Source: Bacteroidia bacterium
Lineage (GTDB): Bacteria; Bacteroidota; Bacteroidia; JADZBD01
Length of the DNA: 64,000 bases
Reading direction: 5' to 3'
Assembly: GCA_020852255.1 (NCBI GenBank)
Contig: JADZBD010000023.1
Coordinates: 1-64,000 of the forward strand
Made by a program: the position numbers and the translations under genes. Below are positions 35,733 to 43,766 of the stretch, piece after piece; position 1 is the stretch's first letter; the number at the start of each line of letters is the position of its first letter. The notes beneath the pieces were generated by a model. That model did no database searches. It saw only the letters and a list, made by a program, of their open reading frames with translations, and was not told the origin of the DNA.

Positions 35733-36598
35733 ATACTGGCCACAGACCGGATGTTTCGGGAGAAAAGCCGGGGTACGATGCGACCCGGGAAGGGGAGGAA
35801 GAGCGCCGGTTTTGGCCACTGGGAGTTACCATCCTTCGTGGTTTTTTCTTTTTATTAGCTATTTCCTTTACTTGTGCCTCCCTGATCTATGTGCATTCGG
35901 GAAATGAAATGAATGCCAATATCATCTTCGGAGCATGTATCACCGGTATGCTGGTGATCACAATAGCCGGATGGTTGAGAGGTACTGTTTTCGATGCCAT
36001 CCTGATGATGCTGATAACCCTTGTAATGCTTTCACTGATCCGATTCGAGTATATGGATGATATCGGCCTGCTGCGGAATCCCGAATCTGTTCGTGATAGC
36101 GTGTCAGTGTCTTCCTTACCTCAGGATGATTCTGCACGTAGCGTACGGTTTCTTGATGCCAGAGTGGTGATCTCCGATACCTTAATTGTCAGTGAGTGGG
36201 TAGATGACTACCGTTCGTACCTCGTGATTGCACCGGTTTATGACACATGGCGCGATACCCTGCGTGGAGATAGTACCTATGGGTTCGCAGTGGGATATAG
36301 TTTTGAAGAAGATCACGTTTCTCTCATCTCCTCATGGGAGGATACCTGCCGCAGTGCCAGTATTTTGCGGGACGATTACAGCCGAGATCAATACCTTCCC
36401 CTGATTGAGAACTGGACCACGCGTTCCGGTCGCGGAGTGGTTAGTAATCCGGTGCTTCTGAATTTCACCTGTACCCCGCCTCTTAATAACGGCGAAGCGA
36501 CCTGGGAGCTGCTGGCGGTTTTTTTCGGACTTATAATTCCCTGGATAGTGATTATAAGTATTGTCAGGGGCATTTCGGCACTGGTGCGAAAGAACTAA
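35729..36598 (+). CDS. Uncharacterised four-segment membrane protein
   Basis: 289-aa protein not recognised as a known family. Hydrophobic segments near residues 30-53, 58-80, 82-102 and 262-285 enclose a soluble domain (about 105-260) rich in Asp and Ser with DTWRDTLRGDSTYGFAVGYSFEEDHVSLIS. The hydrophilic N-terminus (about 28 residues, EKPGYDATREGEEERR) is probably cytoplasmic, which places the large domain inside as well if all segments span. Translationally coupled to the upstream propeller protein. Its stop codon directly abuts that of the convergent LTA-synthase-like gene. Confidence 0.6.
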   Translation: MNTGHRPDVSGEKPGYDATREGEEERRFWPLGVTILRGFFFLLAISFTCASLIYVHSGNEMNANIIFGACITGMLVITIAGWLRGTVFDAILMMLITLVMLSLIRFEYMDDIGLLRNPESVRDSVSVSSLPQDDSARSVRFLDARVVISDTLIVSEWVDDYRSYLVIAPVYDTWRDTLRGDSTYGFAVGYSFEEDHVSLISSWEDTCRSASILRDDYSRDQYLPLIENWTTRSGRGVVSNPVLLNFTCTPPLNNGEATWELLAVFFGLIIPWIVIISIVRGISALVRKN

Positions 36599-38464
36599 TC
36601 ACTTTTCCAGGTATTCTTCCCACAGGATCTGCAGGTAGCTCTTTCCCTCCTTTAGTAAAGTCATGCGCCGCCCGGCACTCGCACTACGGTCTCTCCAAAG
36701 ATCCTTCATTGCAGGTGACCATACCACATGCTCTCCGGGACGGATCCATCCGAAGCCGTCAGTGTTCTCAAAGAAGGCAAACTCCGGTGTATAGGGATTA
36801 AAGAGATTCTTGCTCCAGTGAAATTCAGAATAATCAATACCATATTGTGCAAGTAAGGTGGCCGCCAGATCTGTCTGAGAGGATATGCGATGCAGAGTTC
36901 TGCCCCTCAGGCTATCGTTCAGAACTTCTCCCCAAAGCAGAAAAGGTATGCGCCGGTATTCTGCCATATATCTTTCCGTACCCTTTGGTGTGCGGTGACT
37001 GTGGTCGGAGATAAACACAAAAAGTGTATTGTTGAACCAGGGTTCTTTCCTGGCGCTCTCTATAAACTTCTTCAGTTCCTGATCGAAATAGTGTACAGAA
37101 TGTACATAGCGGGATTCTTCATGTTCTCCCGTGTAGGGAGCGGCAACAGGCGGATGATCATATGGTGAGTGTGTGCTGCCTGTAAACAGGGTGTTGAACC
37201 AGGGTGATGGAGAGGATTGACATACCTTCAGCAATTCGCGGAACATCTCTCCGTCGTGAATGCCTAACTTTCCCCTTGGAAGTCCGGGAAAATCACGCGA
37301 TTCAAGAACCCTGTCAAATTCGTTCCACATCATGTACGCGCGGATATTACCATAGGTAAGTTCACCTCCGAAAAGAAAGGTGCTGTGGAATCCTACTGCT
37401 TTCATTTTTTTATTCAACGAAGGCAGCATGCCGAATTTGTCAGGTTGTGAAGTAATCGAAACATGAGGTTGTGCGGGAAATCCGCTGAAAATGCTGCTCA
37501 TGCCCTGATCGCTGAGATTACCGGAAGCATAGAGACTGTCGAAGAGAAGCCCCTCCCGGCATAATTGGTCAAAGTAAGGTGTAATCCCGTCAATGCCACC
37601 CAGGGCTCCCACAACTTCCGAGGATATTCCTTCCATGATGATCAGTACTATATTCGGGTGCTCTTTATTCAGGATAAATTGTGTGCTGTCCCTTTCGGTC
37701 TGATGTATTTTCTGTACCGTTTGTTCCGCATCCGGATAAAAGTGAAAGGAGTTGGACATCATGACTTTTCTGTTTTCCATGATGCCGGACATGAGCTGCC
37801 AGGTGGTGTTGGTGGCTGCAACATTCAGGAACTGGTTCTTAGAGAAATAAACATCACTGACCTGCACCGGAATGGGAGCCCAGCCGCCCCGTATACCGAG
37901 AAAGAGCAGGGGGGGTGTAAGAAAAATAAAGAGCGCCGGCAGTAAGTAAGACCGGGGGGCGGTTCCTGCCTCGTGGTCTTGACGGTAACGGTGAATTTTG
38001 TTTATGATCAGGTGAGTAGCCAGGCCTACAACAGACAGAACAAGAACGGAGGCCAGGAGAAAGGAGGTACGTACGGTTTCCAGCGCCTCTGCAGGATGTT
38101 CCAGAAACAGTATAGCCCTTACATTCACCTTTACTCCCCACTCCGCATAGAGTTCTAAATCAGCGAGGCTTAGAGCTGACGTGATTAGAGCTGCCAGAAT
38201 GAAATAAACGCGGAGAATTGAGAGGAGAAAATCCTTGCAGATAAACAAATAAAATGAAAGTAAAATAAAGGGAAGGCACAGCAAATATCCGGTCATGGAA
38301 ATATCATGCACCAGACCATAAAAAAACGCCCCGGCAATTTCAGTCCCGCGGGAATCCGATGCCATACCAAAATGACACAGAACGAAGAGCAGGCGCTGGA
38401 TGGAAAAAACACCCATCCAGAAGAGGAGATAAACAAATAAAATACGAATGACCCGCCTTAACAT
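36599..38464 (-). CDS. LTA-synthase-like membrane phosphatase/phosphotransferase (sulfatase fold)
   Basis: 621-aa protein with about five N-terminal membrane segments and a periplasmic alkaline-phosphatase-superfamily domain from about residue 265. Metal and active-site motifs: NIVLIIMEGISSE (Glu278), YASGNLSDQGMSSIFSGFPAQP, LGIHDGEMF and FVFISDHSHRTP. In LtaS/OpgB/EptA relatives the nucleophile in the second motif is usually Thr; here the aligned residue seems to be Ser (about 318). ATG at 38464 is preferred over a TTG two codons upstream. It would transfer a phospho-polar headgroup in the envelope; substrate unknown. TAACTTTG ends 3 bases before the ATG, so the message may be leaderless. 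Confidence 0.85.
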   Translation of the reverse strand: MLRRVIRILFVYLLFWMGVFSIQRLLFVLCHFGMASDSRGTEIAGAFFYGLVHDISMTGYLLCLPFILLSFYLFICKDFLLSILRVYFILAALITSALSLADLELYAEWGVKVNVRAILFLEHPAEALETVRTSFLLASVLVLSVVGLATHLIINKIHRYRQDHEAGTAPRSYLLPALFIFLTPPLLFLGIRGGWAPIPVQVSDVYFSKNQFLNVAATNTTWQLMSGIMENRKVMMSNSFHFYPDAEQTVQKIHQTERDSTQFILNKEHPNIVLIIMEGISSEVVGALGGIDGITPYFDQLCREGLLFDSLYASGNLSDQGMSSIFSGFPAQPHVSITSQPDKFGMLPSLNKKMKAVGFHSTFLFGGELTYGNIRAYMMWNEFDRVLESRDFPGLPRGKLGIHDGEMFRELLKVCQSSPSPWFNTLFTGSTHSPYDHPPVAAPYTGEHEESRYVHSVHYFDQELKKFIESARKEPWFNNTLFVFISDHSHRTPKGTERYMAEYRRIPFLLWGEVLNDSLRGRTLHRISSQTDLAATLLAQYGIDYSEFHWSKNLFNPYTPEFAFFENTDGFGWIRPGEHVVWSPAMKDLWRDRSASAGRRMTLLKEGKSYLQILWEEYLEK

Positions 38465-38467
38465 ACC

Positions 38468-38475
38468 CAAAGTTA
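38468..38475 (-). promoter_or_regulatory. -7 element abutting the LTA-synthase-like start
   Basis: TAACTTTG on the minus strand, 3 bases from the ATG. With the transcription start normally a few bases beyond the -7 element, the message would have essentially no leader. Confidence 0.45.
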
Positions 38476-38532
38476 TTAAAACTGTCTGATTTACTGATAG
38501 TTCTGACTGACCTACCCTCCTTATTTTTATAG

Positions 38533-38540
38533 TAACTTTG
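38533..38540 (+). promoter_or_regulatory. -7 element of the epimerase-CBS operon
   Basis: TAACTTTG, 7 bases before the ATG at 38548, in an 83-base divergent region shared with the LTA-synthase-like gene. No convincing -33 element. Confidence 0.5.
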
Positions 38541-38547
38541 TCGCTTC

Positions 38548-39552
38548 ATGAAGGTTTCAGCCTCGGTTTATTCGAACAAAAAGAAGTCGCTGCGGGATCT
38601 AGTGCGGGAACTGGATGAATTCATTGTGGACTTCCTTCACATGGACTGTAACGATGAGCCCGCCGTATTCGATGATATACGAGAAATCCGGGAATTCAGC
38701 AAAACGCCGATTGACCTCCACATCATCACCTCTGATCCTGAAAAGTATTTTGATGGTATTCGCGAAACCCGACCGGAGCTCGTCACCTTCCAGTATGAAA
38801 ATTTGAAAAAGGGGTGGAATATTCCTTCTGACCTTGGTTGCCGCCTTGGTCTGGCTATCGTCAGCGATACACCGGTCTCCGTTTTTGAACCGGTGGCAGC
38901 TCGTTTTGATTTCATCCTGTTCATGACCACCACACCAGGAAAAAGCGGTGGAACCTTTAATAAGGAGAATTTCGCCAAGATCCGGGAGTTCAGGAAAAGA
39001 TTCCCGGACAAAAAAGTACATGTGGATGGTGGAGTAACCGCTGATATTTCTTTCGTGCTTCGCAATATGGGCGTGTATGCAGCGGTTTCGGGATCCTACC
39101 TTGTTAATTCGGAAGGCATGGGAAACGCGATGCATAACCTTCGCAGCAATTATTATGTTCCGTCAGGAACGCATGTGAAAGATTTTATGTTGGGAAATGG
39201 AGAAGTTCCGAGAATTACCGAATCAGCAGGATTGATGGAGATACTTAAAAGCATTGAAGAGTTCAATTTGGGATTTACCAATGTGGTGAATGCCGGCGGA
39301 GAACTGCTCGGGCTCATCAGCAACGCAGATGTCCGGAGAGGGATTTTAAAGAATCCGGGAAAGGTAGAGAGCCTGAAAGCGTCGGATATGATCAATCGAA
39401 ATCCTGTGTGCGCACATTCCGAAATGCTGATAGGAGAAATGCTGGAAATGATCCGCAATACCGGCGCCAGTATCCTCTACCTGCCGGTGGTAGGGCGAGG
39501 CAAAAAGCTGGAGGGAGTTGTTTCATTCACCAATCTTATTAAAGGAGAATAA
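38548..39552 (+). CDS. Ribulose-phosphate-epimerase-like barrel fused to a CBS-domain pair
   Basis: 334-aa fusion. Residues 1-200 resemble ribulose-phosphate epimerase. Equivalents of all four metal ligands are kept: His31 and Asp33 (FLHMDCND), His58 (DLHII), Asp160 (HVDGGV). The Met of HxDIMDG is replaced (Asn35), and VNPGFGGQ is replaced by TTPGKSGG (129-135). Residues about 208-332 are two CBS domains (DFMLGNGEVPRI, LISNADVRRGIL, NRNPVCAHS, VVSFTNLI), arranged like those of arabinose-5-phosphate isomerase KdsD, whose catalytic domain is instead a SIS fold. First gene of a packed operon with DAHP-synthase-like and KdsC-like genes. I infer a sugar-phosphate epimerase or isomerase regulated by a nucleotide-sugar ligand; the substrate is unknown. 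Confidence 0.82.
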   Translation: MKVSASVYSNKKKSLRDLVRELDEFIVDFLHMDCNDEPAVFDDIREIREFSKTPIDLHIITSDPEKYFDGIRETRPELVTFQYENLKKGWNIPSDLGCRLGLAIVSDTPVSVFEPVAARFDFILFMTTTPGKSGGTFNKENFAKIREFRKRFPDKKVHVDGGVTADISFVLRNMGVYAAVSGSYLVNSEGMGNAMHNLRSNYYVPSGTHVKDFMLGNGEVPRITESAGLMEILKSIEEFNLGFTNVVNAGGELLGLISNADVRRGILKNPGKVESLKASDMINRNPVCAHSEMLIGEMLEMIRNTGASILYLPVVGRGKKLEGVVSFTNLIKGE

Positions 39553-39553
39553 T

Positions 39554-40555
39554 ATGATCATTCGTCTTCAATCGAACATGAGCGATGCCCGTGTGGAGGA
39601 ACTGGGAAAAGAGTACCGTGTGATCGCGGTAAAAGATACGGATGGCTGGTTGCTGGTGTCTCCCACGAAAATGAAGGAAGTGCCGGAAGGACTAAAAAAG
39701 CACACAAAGGAGTTTTTTGTATTCCAGGATGATATTCAGCTGGCCAGCAAGAAATTTATTAATGGAACACGGGAAGTCAGGATTGGCAAGGAACTCAAGA
39801 TCGGCGGCACAACAAGGAATACATTAATGATCACAGGCCCTTGTTCGGTAGAATCGGAAGAACAACTGGATGCTTCAGCGCAGCTGTGTGTTAAATTGGG
39901 AGTAAAGGTGCTCCGGGCCGGAGCGTTCAAGCCCAGAACTTCTCCTTATACATTTCAGGGAATGGGAGTGGAAGGACTGAAGCTGCTGGATAAAATGAGA
40001 AAAAAATACGGGCTGTATATTATATCGGAGGTACGTGACAGTACACATGTTCAGGATATTATTGAGTTCGCAGATATTATTCAGATCGGGGCGAAATCCA
40101 TGTATGATCATGGTATTCTCAAAGCGAGCGCAAGGGCAGGAAAACCGGTACTGCTCAAGCGGGGTTTTGGAACTACACTGCAGGAGTTTGTTCAGGCAGC
40201 GGAGTTCATTCTTTCGGGTGGAAATCCGGACGTGATTTTATGTGAGCGTGGCCTCCGGACATTTGAGACCAAAACCCGTTTCACACTGGATCTTTGTGGT
40301 GTGGCGTGGCTCAAGGAGCACGTCAATCTTCCTATCATTCTCGATCCGTCGCATGCAATCGGTTATGCGTATGGTGTACCCGATCTTACCCGTGCCTGCC
40401 TCGCCATGGGCGTTGATGGCCTTCTGATCGAAACGCATCCCACACCGGAAAAGGCACTCTCGGATGCTTCGCAACAGCTGAATTTTGATCAATTCACACA
40501 ATTATACCGCTCCCTGCCTCCGCTGGCAGCTGCGATCGGAAGACAAATCATCTGA
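39554..40555 (+). CDS. Divergent DAHP-synthase-like enzyme (type I-beta)
   Basis: 333-aa enzyme with an N-terminal ferredoxin-like regulatory domain (1-65) and a DAHP/KDO8P-synthase barrel that condenses PEP with an aldose phosphate. Metal ligands are present: Cys97 (ITGPCSVESEEQ), His267, Glu293 (ETHP), Asp304. FKPRTSPYTFQG (125-136) is as in DAHP synthases. Two conserved stretches differ: the usual GARN is GAKS (179-182), and the usual SHSxGRRDL is SHAIGYAYGVPDL (266-278), losing the paired arginines. ATG at 39554 follows AAAGGAG, a good ribosome site, one base after the upstream stop. It could be the shikimate-pathway enzyme, but the neighbours and pocket changes favour another acceptor sugar. 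Confidence 0.85.
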   Translation: MIIRLQSNMSDARVEELGKEYRVIAVKDTDGWLLVSPTKMKEVPEGLKKHTKEFFVFQDDIQLASKKFINGTREVRIGKELKIGGTTRNTLMITGPCSVESEEQLDASAQLCVKLGVKVLRAGAFKPRTSPYTFQGMGVEGLKLLDKMRKKYGLYIISEVRDSTHVQDIIEFADIIQIGAKSMYDHGILKASARAGKPVLLKRGFGTTLQEFVQAAEFILSGGNPDVILCERGLRTFETKTRFTLDLCGVAWLKEHVNLPIILDPSHAIGYAYGVPDLTRACLAMGVDGLLIETHPTPEKALSDASQQLNFDQFTQLYRSLPPLAAAIGRQII

Positions 40556-41229
40556 TGGACTATTTGAAGAAAAATCTGCAATGGCTGATTGAAAAAGGAA
40601 GGCTCGACAGCGGGAAGCTGGCCGCAGACCTTTCTCTCCCAACTTCCTCGATCGTAAAAGCAGACGTCAGATATATTGAAAACTGGCTTCGCATTGCGGA
40701 ACTGAGCGGATTTTCCCTCGATATTCTGGCACATATTGATCTCTCCGCACGCGACATGGCTTCAGGGAAGGGAATAAAATTGCTCACCCTGGATGTGGAT
40801 GGTGTAATGACAGAGGGCGGGATGTTTTACAGTGAAGACGGGAATGAATATAAGCGGTTTAATACCCGCGACGGAATCGGAATCCGCCTGGCCCTGGCAG
40901 CTGGCGTTAAGGTCGGATTTATATCGCACGGAAAAAATAACGGATTGATTAGTTCCCGTGCAAAACACCTTGGAGTTGATCTTGTTTATACAGGCAAGGA
41001 TAGCAAACTCGGTATAATCGGGGAATGGGCGAAACAAGCCGGACTGGGATTAGAGGCTTGTGCACATGTTGGAGATGATATCAACGACCTGGAGGTGATG
41101 GATAAGGTTGGCTTGAGTGCATGCCCCGCGGATGCCGTAGACATCATGAAGAAGCATGCGCGTGTTGTTTTGAGGAAAAAGGGCGGCGAAGGCTGTGTGA
41201 GAGAATTTATTGAATCGTATCTCGTATGA
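40555..41229 (+). CDS. KdsC-like HAD phosphatase with HTH-like N-terminal extension
   Basis: 224-aa protein. Residues 75-224 form a KdsC-type HAD phosphatase: LTLDVDGVMTEGGMFY (nucleophile Asp80, acid Asp82), KRFNTRDGIGI, FISHGKNNGLISSRAKHLGV (motif II, with Ser124 where TGRES is usual) and HVGDDINDLEVM (motif IV, 171-182). KdsC removes phosphate from KDO-8-phosphate. Residues 1-66 are an extra domain with XRE-like features: NLQWLIEKGRLDSGKLAADL, then IENWLRIAELSGFSLDIL, the spacing of a Cro/C1 helix-turn-helix followed by its dimer helix. Typical KdsC has no such extension. TGATG start/stop overlap with the upstream synthase gene. Confidence 0.85.
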   Translation: MDYLKKNLQWLIEKGRLDSGKLAADLSLPTSSIVKADVRYIENWLRIAELSGFSLDILAHIDLSARDMASGKGIKLLTLDVDGVMTEGGMFYSEDGNEYKRFNTRDGIGIRLALAAGVKVGFISHGKNNGLISSRAKHLGVDLVYTGKDSKLGIIGEWAKQAGLGLEACAHVGDDINDLEVMDKVGLSACPADAVDIMKKHARVVLRKKGGEGCVREFIESYLV

Positions 41230-41633
41230 ACGGAATCTCACGGAAGTGGTTCATCATGGCTTCTTTATCCGGTGCAGCGGCGGTCGGATTAGGTGCTTTC
41301 GGGGCACACGGACTCAAAGGGGTATTGACAGATTACGGTCTGGCGATCTGGGAGAAAGCCGTATTGTACCAGTTTGTTCACACCATCGGAATTGCAATCG
41401 TTGGGGTTGTTCTAACCATTGAAGGGTGGGAGAAAATAAGATGGGCCGGCTGGTTCTGGATGGTGGGTATAGTCCTTTTTTCCGGGTCACTGTATCTGCT
41501 CGCACTGAAGGATCATTTCCAGTGGATAAAGACAGGAGTGCTCGGACCGATTACGCCCTTAGGAGGACTTTGTTTCATTGCCGGATGGCTAATGTTTTTT
41601 GTAGCGGCAGTATCCGGGAAAAAATCAAAATGA
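41226..41633 (+). CDS. DUF423 membrane protein
   Basis: 135-aa protein with four hydrophobic segments. DUF423 features: an N-terminal segment with GAAAVGLGAFGAHGLK, then WEKAVLYQFVHTIGIAIVG, a pattern with conserved His in and after the first helices, and ending in a GWLMFFVAAVS helix. Function of DUF423 is unknown. It overlaps the KdsC-like gene by four bases (ATGA) and precedes the M32 peptidase gene by one base, so it belongs to the same transcript. Confidence 0.88.
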   Translation: MNGISRKWFIMASLSGAAAVGLGAFGAHGLKGVLTDYGLAIWEKAVLYQFVHTIGIAIVGVVLTIEGWEKIRWAGWFWMVGIVLFSGSLYLLALKDHFQWIKTGVLGPITPLGGLCFIAGWLMFFVAAVSGKKSK

Positions 41634-41634
41634 T

Positions 41635-43140
41635 ATGACAACATACGAACGTTACAGGAGTTTTATGCGGAAGATAGCGGATCTGAATTACGCTTCCGCC
41701 GTGCTGAACTGGGATCAGGAGTGTTATATGCCGGAAGGAGGTGCCGCATTCAGGGCACAACAGCTTTCCACCCTTGCGGGTATGGCCCATGATCTGTGTG
41801 TGAGCGATGAACTGGGCGAGTGTTTAGCCAAACTTGAGAAAGAAAGCAACCTTACGGCCATAGAAAGAAAGAATGTGGAATGGACCATGAAGGATTTCCG
41901 CCGCCATAAAAGGTATACAACAGTATTTGTTGAGGAAATGAGTCATGCGGTCTCCGAGGCGTTCCAGTCCTGGCAAAAAGCCAAAGAGCAAAAGAAATTC
42001 TCCCTTTTCGCCCCGCGCCTTGAGAAACTGCTGGATCTGAAAAGGAAAGAGTGTGAACTTCTGGGATATAAGGATCATCCCTATGATGCCATGTTGGATC
42101 TGTATGAGCCGGGCGCAACAACTGCCGGCCTGAATAAGTTATTCGGCGACGTTCGGAAAGAGCTCGTAGGTTTTGTAAGGGAGATTAATAGCTGTCCTCC
42201 GCCGGAAGACGCATTCATGTTCCGAACCTTCGCAAAAGACAAGCAGTGGGATTTCGGCCTTACCTTGCTCAAGCAGATGGGATTTGATTTTAATTCGGGC
42301 CGTCAGGACATCTCTTCCCATCCCTTCACCACAAATTTTAGCCCGCAGGATGTTCGGGTTACAACAAGAATCAATGAAAAGGATCTTCATGAAATGATCT
42401 GGTCCTGTGTTCATGAGGGAGGGCATGCACTCTATGAGCAAGGCTTGCCGGAAGAACAATATGGCCTGCCCTGCGGAGAATATATCTCACTGGGCATCCA
42501 TGAATCACAATCCAGGCTCTGGGAAAATAATGTGGGAAGATCGCTTGCATACTGGAGGCATCACTTTCCCAGACTGAAGGAACTTTTCCCCCTGGAGTTG
42601 GGGAAGGTGAATGTGGTGGATTTCTATAAGGCCATGAATCTTGTAAAGCCCTCTTTAATCCGTACCTCGGCGGATGAACTCACATACCATTTTCATGTGA
42701 TGGTGCGTTTCGAAATTGAGAAGGAACTTATAGAGGGAAAACTGAAGGTCTCCGACCTGCCGGACAAGTGGAACGCCCGGTATATGGAATACCTTGGGGT
42801 TAAAGCAGAGAACGACAGTCTGGGTGTTCTTCAGGATATTCACTGGAGTCATGGCAGTTTTGGCTATTTTCCTACTTATTCTCTGGGCAGCTTTTATGCC
42901 GCTCAGTTTTTCCGCCAGGCATGTAAAGAGATTATTGGTTTGGAGAAAAAAATCGAGGACGGAAATCTGAACGACCTTCTGAATTGGTTGAGAGAAAAGA
43001 TTCACCGTCACGGGAAGTTCTTTACTGCTTCAGAGCTCTGTCTCAGGATCACAGGAGAGGAACTGAACTTTAAATACTTTATGGAGTATGCCCGGAAAAA
43101 GTATGGAGAGATTTATGAATTGCGATCCGTTTCTGCTTGA
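41635..43140 (+). CDS. Carboxypeptidase M32 (thermostable carboxypeptidase 1 family)
   Basis: 501-aa cytosolic metallocarboxypeptidase. The zinc site is HEGGH at residues 260-264 in SCVHEGGHALYEQGLP, with the third ligand in IHESQSRLWEN (about residue 285-295). The family opening is seen in LNYASAVLNWDQECYMPEGG, and the later DELTYHFHVMVRFEIE and GSFGYFPTYSLGSFYAAQFF are also hallmarks. Full length. It removes C-terminal amino acids from peptides. The last gene of the packed operon from 38548; a link to the sugar enzymes is not evident. Confidence 0.94.
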   Translation: MTTYERYRSFMRKIADLNYASAVLNWDQECYMPEGGAAFRAQQLSTLAGMAHDLCVSDELGECLAKLEKESNLTAIERKNVEWTMKDFRRHKRYTTVFVEEMSHAVSEAFQSWQKAKEQKKFSLFAPRLEKLLDLKRKECELLGYKDHPYDAMLDLYEPGATTAGLNKLFGDVRKELVGFVREINSCPPPEDAFMFRTFAKDKQWDFGLTLLKQMGFDFNSGRQDISSHPFTTNFSPQDVRVTTRINEKDLHEMIWSCVHEGGHALYEQGLPEEQYGLPCGEYISLGIHESQSRLWENNVGRSLAYWRHHFPRLKELFPLELGKVNVVDFYKAMNLVKPSLIRTSADELTYHFHVMVRFEIEKELIEGKLKVSDLPDKWNARYMEYLGVKAENDSLGVLQDIHWSHGSFGYFPTYSLGSFYAAQFFRQACKEIIGLEKKIEDGNLNDLLNWLREKIHRHGKFFTASELCLRITGEELNFKYFMEYARKKYGEIYELRSVSA

Positions 43141-43198
43141 TATTCAATATATTAAACTTTTTGGCTCAGAATTTGAAAAACACTATAAAACGATATTT

Positions 43199-43627
43199 AT
43201 GAAATGGCTAATCTTCTTCTTCGTGCCCCTCTGCCTGCTGCTGGTGTCCTGCAAGGGCGAACAAAAAGTTACCCAAAAGGAAATTGTGCAGACCCCTCCT
43301 CCTCCTCCTCCCCCTCCCTCGGGTGGATCTGAAGATGCTACAAACGAACCGGTAAACTATCGTTTGGTGCTGAGCTTCTATTCCATAGGAAGCGGGATTG
43401 ATAACGCCCATCATGAGAAATGGGTAGAGTTGCTTAATAAGCACAGTCCGGTACTGCTGTATGATAAGGCCGGATGGGGCAGGGAAGGTGAGGTGGATTA
43501 TTGTTTGATGCTGAAGGAACTGAAGCCGGACGAGCAGGTGAAGTTTATAGCCAGTGTTAAGGAATTGCTCGTCAAATGTGAATGGGTTCACATCGAAGAA
43601 TACAAGCCCTGCAAGAATAAAAAGTAG
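43199..43627 (+). CDS. Small proline-rich lipoprotein
   Basis: 142-aa lipoprotein. The ATG at 43199 gives MKWLIFFFVPLCLLLVSC with lipidated Cys18; readings from further upstream would bury the signal. A seven-proline run (TPPPPPPPPSGG, about residues 33-45) acts as a spacer, followed by a compact domain of about 90 residues with RLVLSFYSIGSGIDNAHHEKWVELL. The domain is not recognised. Separate from the M32 gene by 58 bases. Confidence 0.72.
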   Translation: MKWLIFFFVPLCLLLVSCKGEQKVTQKEIVQTPPPPPPPPSGGSEDATNEPVNYRLVLSFYSIGSGIDNAHHEKWVELLNKHSPVLLYDKAGWGREGEVDYCLMLKELKPDEQVKFIASVKELLVKCEWVHIEEYKPCKNKK

Positions 43628-43644
43628 GCAGAATCACGCTGGTT

Positions 43645-43676
43645 TTACCCCCTGTAAGCTATTAGTTTGCAGGGGT
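43645..43676 (+). terminator. Possible terminator after the lipoprotein gene
   Basis: CCCCTGTAA and TTGCAGGGG can pair (one G-U) around a loop of about 9 bases. The T-run after it is short (TTTAC), so termination may be weak. Confidence 0.5.
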
Positions 43677-43766
43677 TTACAATTTATTAACAGGGACTTA
43701 AGTCCGTCTTCAATTTGGTTAACTTCGCAGCACTTTCAAGGCACATTCACTTAAACCTATGGGCAC

